Assembly (NCBI GenBank): GCA_947501115.1
Contig: CANMVX010000005.1
Coordinates: 1 to 64,000, forward strand
Length of the DNA: 64,000 nucleotides
Reading direction: 5' to 3'
Source of the DNA: Haliscomenobacteraceae bacterium
GTDB taxonomy: Bacteria; Bacteroidota; Bacteroidia; Chitinophagales; Saprospiraceae
The translations under genes and the position numbers were made by a program. Every line of letters begins with the position of its first letter. Within the stretch, counting starts at the first letter, position 1. The notes beneath the pieces were generated by a model. The model searched no databases. It was given only the letters and a program-made list of their open reading frames with translations, and had not been told where the DNA came from. Shown piece by piece: positions 14,008 to 22,844 of this stretch.

Positions 14008-17001
14008 ATGAAGAATAGTTGTCTTTTCACTTTCTTACTTATTTTAAATACTTTATGTGCACAACCAGCTCTTATAAGCTGGGAAGTAAAAGATGGAAAT
14101 AAAGGGGAGGATTTTTTTACCAAATCCATTCAACTTTCAAATGGTAATATCGCAGTTATTGGGAACGTTTCATCTCCTGATGGATCAAAAAAATATGGCT
14201 CATTATCTCTTATTGATTTTAGTACGGGTAAAACTATTAAAAAAGTTACTTTCGGAAATCAAAATGATATTCAAATTCTTGATCTGATAGAATTACCTGA
14301 TGGTAATATTTTTATGGTGGGTTATTCCAATTTTAATAAAGTTATTTATCCCTGGCTGATAAAGTTAGATGCGTCAGGTAATAAAATACTGGAGAAGGTT
14401 TTAACATTGCCAGAGGGGGCTATTTTAACATCCATACATTCAGATTTTGAAGCTGGATTTTATTTGACTGCCAAAATTAATAATGATGATATTTTAATTA
14501 TTCATATCAATAAAGACGTCGATATTACTTGGAAAAAAGAGTTCTTTTTAGGATCCTATGGTGATTTGAAAAAAGTAACTATTGGCCTGAATGGTCATAT
14601 TTATCTTGGTGGAAATTCAAAAAAAGGGGATGGACAAAATTTAGGTGATGTTTGGATCACCTCGCTTGATAAAAATGGGAATGAATTATGGCACAAATTT
14701 TTTGGAGGCAAATTATGGGAAGAATTAAATGATCTTATCACTCTTCAAGATGGGTCTATTCTTTTTTGTGGTGAAACCAATTCCTTAGGAAATGGGAAAC
14801 AAGATTTTTGGCTTGTAAAGTTAAGTCATACTGGTTTTTTACAATGGGAAAGAACCTATGGTGGGAGAGAAGCTGATGTTGCCAGAACCATTTTACCCCT
14901 TTTTAATGGCAATATTTGGTTGGCAGGGTCCAGCTTGTCCTTATTGAATAAAAAAGGGGCTACAAAATTTGCAGCAAGAATCATTGAAATTGATGGCAGT
15001 GGAAACCTACAATGGGAAGCAGATTATGGTGGTGACAACAATGATGACATTAATTATTTAAGTCAAATTCATGACGGAAGTGTTCTGTTTTCAGGTTGGA
15101 CTGAGTCAAATACCCAAAGTCTCAAAGATGCCTGGATGGTTCGTTTTCCGGCTCCTGAAATGAACAGATTATTGGCAAAAGGTAATTTAAGGATTAATGA
15201 ATCCAAAATTTGGTTAAATACGCCCGATGGACTTTTAAAGCCTAATAATCAATCTTATATATCTTTGCAACTCAATAATCAGGAAGCGAATCAAATTGAA
15301 AATATTAGGGTGGATATCAATATGATAGATGGACAAAAGGGCATTAAGGTTAATCAATCTGTATTTGTTCAACCTTTACTGCCAAATACCAATAAGCAAA
15401 TTAACATCCCAATTACCTCAGATGTTAATATTGAAACAAAGGATAATTTACTTGAAATAAAGGTCTATTCTGGTTCAGACTTAATAAAGACGGTTACGGG
15501 GGCAGTAAAATCTTTGAATCCAAAGGCTGCAACACTTCGTTTTGTAAATACGAATACCGAAAAAGAAGGAGTGGATGAATTCAGCCCGCAAACGCTCTTT
15601 GTTGACATTCAAAATGATGGGGACCTGCCAGCTACTGAGGTACAAATTAATTTTGTTCTTCCAAAAGGAATCTTAGCTTTAACTTCTACTGATGTTAAAC
15701 TGGGCACAATTAATTCCAAGTCTTTAAAAAAAGCATCTTTTAGATTTCAAAAAACAGTTCAATTTGAAGGGAATGAAGTAGCCATTCAAATGAATGCACT
15801 TGATAATCAACTTACCAGAATTTCTAAAACAGTAACTTCCCGATTTGATGTCATTACAGCTAGTCAATCCTCAAATATTATAGTTTTTAATAATCCTAAA
15901 GCCTCTCAAAAAAGGACAGATTGGAGTAATCCAACGTTTAAACTTGAAGCTATGTTTGGAACCAGTAGTAATAACCTTAAACTAGGTGATGCCGTAGTTA
16001 AAATTAATGGAGTCATTCCTGAACGTTCTAAAATGGATGAGGAAAAGCTAACTCCTCCTGCTTCAAACAGTCAAGGAAATGCCATGAATTTTTATGATTA
16101 TGAAAATGTAATCTCTCTGATGGAAGGGGAAAATAGAGTGCTGATTGAATTAGTTACGCCCAATGGCGTCATTCAATCAAATGAAATGATTATTAACTAT
16201 AAACCTAAACAGCCTAATCTTCATGTTTTAAGTATTGGTATTCCTCACAGAGATTTAAAATTTACTACCTTAGATGCTGAAAATTTTGCTAATGCCTTTC
16301 AAAATCAAACGGGTATGGATAAGGTATTTAATAAAATTTATGTTGAAAAAAAGAATACAAAGGAAAATACGCGTAATCTGGATATTCGTGCTGCCATGGA
16401 AGATCTTAAAAGGAGGTATAATACTGATTTGATTGGTGGAAAAATTAATAGAGAGGATGTTTTGATTCTTTTTATTTCGTCACATGGAAAGACAGATGAT
16501 AATAACGATTTTAAAATATTAGCATCAGATTATGATACTTATGGTGATGTTTCAAATATTGATTATAAAAGGGATATTCTGGATATTTTAAATCAGATAG
16601 ATTGTAAAAAATTTGTTTTTATTGATGCTTGTCATAGTGGTTCCGCTCAGGGGGCACGATTGGTTAACCAGGCCAGATTTGCACTGGAAGAAATAAACGC
16701 GGCATATCCTGGACTTAATGTGTTGACCAGCAGTCAGGTGGACGAATTGTCTTACGAGGACGATTCCTGGGGAAATGGCGCTTTTACAAAAGCCATTCTG
16801 GAAGCATTTTCCGGAAAAACTTTAGCGAGTGGACTAAATCCTGATCCAGATGGGGATAAAATCATTCGTTTTGGTGAGTTATATGATTTTCTTCAGAAAA
16901 GAGTTCCTGCCATGGTTATGGAAAAAAAGAAAAGTAAGCAAATGCCTGCAAAAATGTCAAAAGGATTGGGAGATAATATTCCGTTATACCTACTTTATTA
17001 A
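14008..17001 (+). CDS. Exported propeller-caspase (peptidase C14) protein
   Basis: This 997-residue protein has a signal peptide (SCLFTFLLILNTLCAQ). Residues about 25-380 contain repeated propeller-like blades with the pattern LWxKxFGGxxxExxxDxxxLxDGxxxxxG, for example GNELWHKFFGGKLWEELNDL and GFLQWERTYGGREADVA. Residues about 390-730 are beta-rich linker domains. Residues about 740-990 are a caspase-like domain with LHVLSIGIPHRDLKFTTLDAE, His826 in LFISSHGKTDD and Cys875 in VFIDACHSGSA, so the dyad is present. It is preceded by the C1 protease and followed 10 bases later by the giant T9SS repeat protein. Export of a caspase domain is unusual compared with cytoplasmic eukaryotic caspases but known in this phylum. 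Cleavage specificity cannot be read from the sequence. Confidence 0.9.
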   Translation: MKNSCLFTFLLILNTLCAQPALISWEVKDGNKGEDFFTKSIQLSNGNIAVIGNVSSPDGSKKYGSLSLIDFSTGKTIKKVTFGNQNDIQILDLIELPDGNIFMVGYSNFNKVIYPWLIKLDASGNKILEKVLTLPEGAILTSIHSDFEAGFYLTAKINNDDILIIHINKDVDITWKKEFFLGSYGDLKKVTIGLNGHIYLGGNSKKGDGQNLGDVWITSLDKNGNELWHKFFGGKLWEELNDLITLQDGSILFCGETNSLGNGKQDFWLVKLSHTGFLQWERTYGGREADVARTILPLFNGNIWLAGSSLSLLNKKGATKFAARIIEIDGSGNLQWEADYGGDNNDDINYLSQIHDGSVLFSGWTESNTQSLKDAWMVRFPAPEMNRLLAKGNLRINESKIWLNTPDGLLKPNNQSYISLQLNNQEANQIENIRVDINMIDGQKGIKVNQSVFVQPLLPNTNKQINIPITSDVNIETKDNLLEIKVYSGSDLIKTVTGAVKSLNPKAATLRFVNTNTEKEGVDEFSPQTLFVDIQNDGDLPATEVQINFVLPKGILALTSTDVKLGTINSKSLKKASFRFQKTVQFEGNEVAIQMNALDNQLTRISKTVTSRFDVITASQSSNIIVFNNPKASQKRTDWSNPTFKLEAMFGTSSNNLKLGDAVVKINGVIPERSKMDEEKLTPPASNSQGNAMNFYDYENVISLMEGENRVLIELVTPNGVIQSNEMIINYKPKQPNLHVLSIGIPHRDLKFTTLDAENFANAFQNQTGMDKVFNKIYVEKKNTKENTRNLDIRAAMEDLKRRYNTDLIGGKINREDVLILFISSHGKTDDNNDFKILASDYDTYGDVSNIDYKRDILDILNQIDCKKFVFIDACHSGSAQGARLVNQARFALEEINAAYPGLNVLTSSQVDELSYEDDSWGNGAFTKAILEAFSGKTLASGLNPDPDGDKIIRFGELYDFLQKRVPAMVMEKKKSKQMPAKMSKGLGDNIPLYLLY

Positions 17002-17010
17002 TTTTGGAAA

Positions 17011-20000
17011 ATGAGAGCCTTTCTACTTCTAATTTCTCTTATCATCTCAGGATGGAGTTTTGAAATAAAAGCTCAGACAACCTCATGTTTTTCTGCCACA
17101 TACGTTGCTAATCCAACTTGCCCAGGGTTAAAAACGGGTAATATTTCTTTAAATATTACTGGAGGCTCTGGTTCTTATAATATTTTTTTTAATGGAAGTA
17201 CCATAGCAACTACACAAACCACCTTTTCAAATTTGTCAGTGGGAGCTTATTCCATTAGAATTATAGATACGAAGAACATAAACTGCACCCAAACAATTTC
17301 TGCAATCATAAACAATTATCTCGTTCCAACAGTCACAATAAATGGAAATAGTTCCTTTTGTTCAGGTCAAAATATTTCATTAACAGCTAATTTGGATAAA
17401 TTTTATTCAACCTCTTATTCTTATACCTGGAGCAATGGTAATAAAGGTTCTACCATAAATATTGTTCCCACTTCAGCTGGTTCCTATTCAGTGTCGGTAA
17501 CTGATGCCGCAGGTTGTATTGTTACTTCTTCAAAATCAATTACTCAGGTTTCTGGTCCAAGCGTTAGTTTTTCTGGTAGCTATACAAATTGTTCAGGTAA
17601 ACAGGTGACGCTTGTCCCAATAATTAATGGAGGAACAGGCCCTTATACTTATTCATGGGATGGCGTTATTTCATCTACCGCAACTAAGACTGTTAATCCA
17701 ACATCACCTCAAACTTATTGTCTTACTGTAAGAGATGCCAATAATTGCTCGGCACAAGCCTGTGTAGTCGTAAATCAGAGGTTTTTAAACGTTAACCTAC
17801 CCACAGGCATATCAAAATGTCAGGGAGAAAGTTATACGATAGTACCAACGGTTTCCAATTTTTCCGGGGCCTTAAGTTATCAGTGGAGCAATGGTGCTAC
17901 AAGTTCAACCAATCCTGTGACCATTAATGCTACACAGTCTTATGTTGTGACTGTCTCAGATGCAACGGGTTGTATTGGTACAGCATCTACCTCTATAGGA
18001 ATGAATGCTAATCCTTCGGTTAATTTGCCAGCTACTTTAGATGTGTGTCAATTTAATGCAGTGACGCTTGATACAAAATTAAGTACCACATCAAATACCT
18101 TCGCATGGAGTTCGGGAAGCACCGCTTCAGCAATTACCTTAATACCAACTACCTCAACGAATATTTCAGTAATTATTACTAATGCCAATAACTGTAAAGC
18201 AGCAGCTGCCGTTAGTATCAATGTAAGATCTAATCCATCAGTTTCCTTGCCTACCTCCCAAATTACTTGTGCAAATACACCATTTACTTTAACGCCTGCT
18301 GTTAGTGGTGGAACGCCTGGATATACGTATTTGTGGAGTAATGGTTCAACAAATGCTACGTTAACCACCTCTTTATCCGTATCTGGTGCCATTTCCCTCA
18401 GAGTGACAGATCAAAATGGGTGTGCTGCAAATTTGACGACAGCCATAACTGTTCGAAATAGTCCGGCAGTGAGTATTTCCGGAACAACCCTAATTTGTCC
18501 CGGACAAACTATTTCTTTAAATACCAATACAACAGGGGGAACCAGTCCTTATACTTACCAATGGAATACAAATTCCAATAATCAAAATATATCAGTTTCT
18601 CCAACATCCGTAACTACTTACACTGTTACGGTAACTGACAATCTGGGTTGCAGCAATTCTTCAAGTATATCTATTTCTCCAACCAAATCCTTAAACGTTA
18701 ACCTACCTACAGGCATATCAAAATGTCAGGGAGAAAGTTATACGATAGTACCATCGGTTTCCAATTTTTCCGGGGCCTTAAGTTATCAGTGGAGCAATGG
18801 TTCTACAAGTTCAACCAATCCTGTGACCATTAATGCTACACAGTCTTATGCTGTGACTGTCTCAGATGCAACGGGTTGTATTGGTACAGCATCTACCTCT
18901 ATAGGAATGAATGCAAATCCTTCGGTTAATTTGCCAGCTACTTTAGATGTGTGTCAATTTAATGCGGTGACGCTTGAAACAAAATTAAGTACCACATCAA
19001 ATACCTTCGCATGGAGTACGGGAAGCACAGCTACAGCTATTACCTTAACACCAACTACCTCAATGAACATTTCAGTAATTGTTACTAATGCCAATAACTG
19101 TAAAGCAGCGGCTGCCGTTAATATCAATGTGAGATCTAATCCATCAGTTTCCTTGCCTACCTCCCAAATTACTTGTGCAAATACACCATTTACTTTAACG
19201 CCTGCTGTTAGTGGTGGAACGCCTGGATATACGTATTTGTGGAGTAATGGTTCAACAAATGCTACTTTAACCACCTCTTTATCCGTATCTGGTGCCATTT
19301 CCCTCAGAGTGACAGATCAAAATGGGTGTGCTGCAACAGCTATATCGGGTATAACACTGATTCCTAATCCAACCATTTCTATATCAGGTATTTTTGAAAT
19401 TTGTCCAGGGCAATCAACCACCTTAACAGCACTGCCTTCAGGCGGAACCTTACCCTATTCATATAAATGGAATACGGGTGACACCAGCAAATTAATTACA
19501 ACAATGCCTTTAATACCAACTACTTATAAAATAACATTGACAGATAAAAATAATTGCATTGGCGAAGGATCAATTCTGGTATCAACAACAAAAAATATAT
19601 CAGTCACAATACCTTCCGATTCAAATATTTGTCTGGGTGATTCCATTACTTTAAAACCCATCATTGGAACGAATGGAGGAGATTTAAACTATTTATGGAA
19701 CAATGGAACCAGTGCAGAATCATTATTAGTGAAGCCATTAAGTAAATCTAAATATTCCTTACTCGTAAAAGATAAACTTGGATGTTCAGGATATGCTGAA
19801 ACAACGGTGAATGTAAATACGCCACCCAAAGCAACCTTACCTGCACTCATTAATGGTTGTTTGGCAGATAGCCTAAATATAAATTTAAGGGATATTTCAG
19901 GGTCAGGTCCATTTAATTTCAAATGGTCAAATGGAAAAACAACTGCGGAATCGACCTATTTTGTTGATTCAGATAAAATTATTTTTACTACAATTACAGA

Positions 20001-22839
20001 TGTAAATCAATGTAAAAACATCATTTCTTCTAAAATTATAGGGAATGAAAAACCAGTTTTGGAACTAAATGCTAAGCATACTTTTTGTCTCAATGAATCT
20101 GTCAGAATAAATCCAAAAGTTACAGGTGGATTGGCTCCTTATTCATATATTTGGAGTAATGGCAATACATCCGTGGAATTTAATGCTCCTTTAATTGAAA
20201 ATACAAATTTAACGTTGGTTGTTTCAGATAAAATGGGTTGTACGGATAAAAAATCTACTTTTATTGAATTGAAAAAAGAGATTCCCCAAATATTTCTTCC
20301 AGATACAATTCGACGTTGTATGGGTGACGAAGTGTTAATTAATCCAATTATTCAGGATAAAGTGGGAGTCAGCAGCTATCAATGGTCAGATGGACAGACT
20401 AAATCACAAATTATTAAAAAGGTACTCAATTCATTCACGATGAAATTGCAAGTAATGAATCTGATAGGTTGCATGGCAATTGATAGTTTATTAATCTTGC
20501 CCTTTAATAAGCCAAATATTGTTTTGCCTTCTATATTTGAAGCATGTAAATCAGATAAAGTAATCATTGAGATTCCTTCTGACCCTGATAATAGAACAAC
20601 TTATCAATGGGGTACAGGTGAAAGATCTAATAAAATTGAAGTTTTTGCGAATGAATCAAAATTATTAAAAGTATGGGCTACTAATTATGAAGGATGTAAA
20701 GATTCAGCAACCTCTCAATTAAAAATTTTTGAAAATCCAATAGTTAATCTTATTGGGAAGAAAGAAAATTGTAGTAATACTCCTTCTTCATTTTCAGTAG
20801 ATATTTTATCAGGAAATTCACCGTACCAAATAAAATGGGCGAGTGGTGAAACCACAAGCAGGGTAGATTATCCTACGGTTGATTCTATTCAGAAAGTGGG
20901 TGTTGAAATTACTGATGATAAGGGGTGTCGAGCTTTTTCCTCTTTACCCCTTACATTGTTAAAAAGCCCTGATATTCAAATTCTCAGTGAGTTTTTTGTA
21001 TGTGAAAATGATGAAAAAACTTTAAACCCAATGGTGACTTTGGGAAAAAAACCATATATCTATAAATGGAATACCAATCAAAGTAGTCCGGGTATTATTG
21101 TTAAAAATGGCTTATATACTTTTTCTGTTACAGATGCTAATGGTTGTTCGAATAGGAAAGATATTAAAGTTATACCTATTAAACCTCCGGAATTATATGT
21201 TTCTTCATTAAACCAACCTTCTTGTAATTTGCCAAATGGAAAAATTGTTCTTCAGATTAAAAGTACTTCTCCAACAGAGGTAACCTGGTCTAATGGGAAA
21301 AAGGGTTTAATGCTTGATAATGCTTATGCGGGCAAATATATCGCTGCAGCCATTGATAGTAATAATTGTTTTGGTGAATTATCGCAAAATCTTGTTTGTA
21401 ATTGTGAAGGTAAAGTAGGGGTAATGGATGGGAATATGGTCTCTATTTGTAAAAATGAGGTCAGACAATCTAAATACGATGCAAGTAATCAGAAGTTAGG
21501 TCTTAATAATGGTCGTTGGTTTATTTTGCATAATAGTCCGGGTATAAATTTAGGAAATCAGATTTTAAATATGGATACCACTGGAATTATAAAGTATTAT
21601 CAGGGAATGATAGTGGGAGAAACTTATTATTTATCAGCTGTTATAGGTAGAAAATTATCTGATGGTTCACTAGATTTAAATGATCCATGTCTTTCTATTT
21701 CTCCAGGTACTCCCGTTAAAATTCTGGCAACACCTGAAACGCCTATTAAGATTGAAGTATCTGACACTTTGGTTTGTCCCGGTAGCAGCATAATATTACA
21801 AACAAATAAACAGGATAATGGCTTCATTTATATTTGGCAAACGCCTAAAGGCTTTATTAATACATTAACTCCTTCGCTCACTATTCCGAAATTTGAAAAA
21901 CAGGATATTGGCAATTATTATCTACGTATAAATAGTGAAAAATGTACGTCAAACGCATTTGGACCTATACCAATTAATTTTTCTAAAGAAATAAGTGAAA
22001 TTTTTACCGAACCGGATAAGTCCGTTTGTGGGAAAGATTCTGTTTTCATTAGTGCCAATATGCCTTTAAATGCCAATGGAAAATGGTTGACAGGTAGCTC
22101 AGCAATTATTGGCGATCCACAAAATGAAAATACTTGGGTTAAAGGATTAATACCAGGTAAAAATGAGTTCTTATGGACCGTTGTGACAAGGAATTGTATC
22201 ATTACTGATACATTAAAAATCTATTATGTTCCACGGCCAAAGTTAAAAAATGATACAGTATATCTGGATGATAATAAAAACACGGCATTGTTTGATTTTC
22301 TTGAAAATGATGAATTAAGTAATATTCCACCTTCATTTTTAAGAATAAATTTGATATCTAAGCCCCTTTCTGGAAACCTTTTCATTAATAAAGAGGGTTA
22401 TTTTACCTATTCGCGGGACCCTAATATTTCAGAAGACCAGTCTTTGGCTTTTGTATATGAAGTATGTAATACTGATACTACTGGAAATTGTACTAATAAC
22501 TGTAATCTGGCTGAAGTTATTCTAAATGTGACTTTTAACCCAAGAACCTTGATATACCCAACCATTGGTTTAAGGCCAAATTTTAATAATCCTGTATGGA
22601 AATTTGAAGCGGCAAGGCCTATGTACAGTGCTAAATTAAACATATTGGACAGATGGGGAAAAGTAGTTTTTAAGGAAGAATTTTTACAATTACAAAAGGG
22701 AGAAATTGTTGGAAATTGGAATGGTTTATCTCAAAATCAACTTAAATTACCAGCAGGTGCTTATTATTTTTCCTTAATAGGAGAAATTGAAAATAATGAG
22801 AAGGTAGTACAAAATGGAATCATTTATTTGATGGAATAA
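17011..22839 (+). CDS. Giant secreted SprB/PKD-like repeat protein with T9SS type-B sorting domain
   Basis: This 1942-residue protein has a signal peptide (AFLLLISLIISGWSFEIKAQ). After an SprB-like module (about residues 28-95) it carries roughly seventeen Ig/PKD-like repeats of 80-100 residues. Each begins with a Cys-containing strand (such as ISKCQGESYTIVP or LICPGQTISLN), has a YxWSNG core and closes with VTVTDxxGC. The last 90 residues, with LNILDRWGKVVFKEEF and GNWNG, match the gliding-motility-associated type-B signal for the type IX secretion system. It is followed 5 bases later by a PorP/SprF-like gene, the usual partner of such proteins. It is presumably an adhesin or surface filament; glycan or protein ligands are unknown. 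A near-identical internal duplication is described separately. Confidence 0.92.
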   Translation: MRAFLLLISLIISGWSFEIKAQTTSCFSATYVANPTCPGLKTGNISLNITGGSGSYNIFFNGSTIATTQTTFSNLSVGAYSIRIIDTKNINCTQTISAIINNYLVPTVTINGNSSFCSGQNISLTANLDKFYSTSYSYTWSNGNKGSTINIVPTSAGSYSVSVTDAAGCIVTSSKSITQVSGPSVSFSGSYTNCSGKQVTLVPIINGGTGPYTYSWDGVISSTATKTVNPTSPQTYCLTVRDANNCSAQACVVVNQRFLNVNLPTGISKCQGESYTIVPTVSNFSGALSYQWSNGATSSTNPVTINATQSYVVTVSDATGCIGTASTSIGMNANPSVNLPATLDVCQFNAVTLDTKLSTTSNTFAWSSGSTASAITLIPTTSTNISVIITNANNCKAAAAVSINVRSNPSVSLPTSQITCANTPFTLTPAVSGGTPGYTYLWSNGSTNATLTTSLSVSGAISLRVTDQNGCAANLTTAITVRNSPAVSISGTTLICPGQTISLNTNTTGGTSPYTYQWNTNSNNQNISVSPTSVTTYTVTVTDNLGCSNSSSISISPTKSLNVNLPTGISKCQGESYTIVPSVSNFSGALSYQWSNGSTSSTNPVTINATQSYAVTVSDATGCIGTASTSIGMNANPSVNLPATLDVCQFNAVTLETKLSTTSNTFAWSTGSTATAITLTPTTSMNISVIVTNANNCKAAAAVNINVRSNPSVSLPTSQITCANTPFTLTPAVSGGTPGYTYLWSNGSTNATLTTSLSVSGAISLRVTDQNGCAATAISGITLIPNPTISISGIFEICPGQSTTLTALPSGGTLPYSYKWNTGDTSKLITTMPLIPTTYKITLTDKNNCIGEGSILVSTTKNISVTIPSDSNICLGDSITLKPIIGTNGGDLNYLWNNGTSAESLLVKPLSKSKYSLLVKDKLGCSGYAETTVNVNTPPKATLPALINGCLADSLNINLRDISGSGPFNFKWSNGKTTAESTYFVDSDKIIFTTITDVNQCKNIISSKIIGNEKPVLELNAKHTFCLNESVRINPKVTGGLAPYSYIWSNGNTSVEFNAPLIENTNLTLVVSDKMGCTDKKSTFIELKKEIPQIFLPDTIRRCMGDEVLINPIIQDKVGVSSYQWSDGQTKSQIIKKVLNSFTMKLQVMNLIGCMAIDSLLILPFNKPNIVLPSIFEACKSDKVIIEIPSDPDNRTTYQWGTGERSNKIEVFANESKLLKVWATNYEGCKDSATSQLKIFENPIVNLIGKKENCSNTPSSFSVDILSGNSPYQIKWASGETTSRVDYPTVDSIQKVGVEITDDKGCRAFSSLPLTLLKSPDIQILSEFFVCENDEKTLNPMVTLGKKPYIYKWNTNQSSPGIIVKNGLYTFSVTDANGCSNRKDIKVIPIKPPELYVSSLNQPSCNLPNGKIVLQIKSTSPTEVTWSNGKKGLMLDNAYAGKYIAAAIDSNNCFGELSQNLVCNCEGKVGVMDGNMVSICKNEVRQSKYDASNQKLGLNNGRWFILHNSPGINLGNQILNMDTTGIIKYYQGMIVGETYYLSAVIGRKLSDGSLDLNDPCLSISPGTPVKILATPETPIKIEVSDTLVCPGSSIILQTNKQDNGFIYIWQTPKGFINTLTPSLTIPKFEKQDIGNYYLRINSEKCTSNAFGPIPINFSKEISEIFTEPDKSVCGKDSVFISANMPLNANGKWLTGSSAIIGDPQNENTWVKGLIPGKNEFLWTVVTRNCIITDTLKIYYVPRPKLKNDTVYLDDNKNTALFDFLENDELSNIPPSFLRINLISKPLSGNLFINKEGYFTYSRDPNISEDQSLAFVYEVCNTDTTGNCTNNCNLAEVILNVTFNPRTLIYPTIGLRPNFNNPVWKFEAARPMYSAKLNILDRWGKVVFKEEFLQLQKGEIVGNWNGLSQNQLKLPAGAYYFSLIGEIENNEKVVQNGIIYLME
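17785..18430 (+). repeat. Internal coding repeat, copy 1 (646 bp, period 906 bp)
   Basis: This stretch of the giant repeat protein recurs at 18691-19336 with about 19 base differences, in frame. It encodes the NVNLPTGISKCQGES, LPATLDVCQFNAVTL and LPTSQITCANTPFTL modules. Differences cluster in the centre; the last 200 bases are nearly identical. Confidence 0.95.
18691..19336 (+). repeat. Internal coding repeat, copy 2 (646 bp, period 906 bp)
   Basis: This is the second copy of the block at 17785-18430, 906 bases (302 codons) downstream. The 260 bases between the copies encode one further repeat module, so a three-to-four-module unit was duplicated and the spacer module has diverged or been replaced after the second copy. 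Confidence 0.95.
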
Positions 22840-22844
22840 TTATT

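Noticed and set aside
13857-14129. Minus-strand frame across the gap between the C1 protease and caspase genes
   Set aside because: It runs against two clear genes, and its translation shows no domain or signal.
18048-19298. Two similar minus-strand frames of 114 codons within the giant repeat gene
   Set aside because: They mirror each other only because the plus-strand coding repeat is duplicated; they are antisense shadows with no independent support.
17785-19336. The 646-bp repeat pair as an insertion sequence
   Set aside because: The blocks are in frame, encode Ig/PKD-like modules and have no terminal inverted repeats or transposase.
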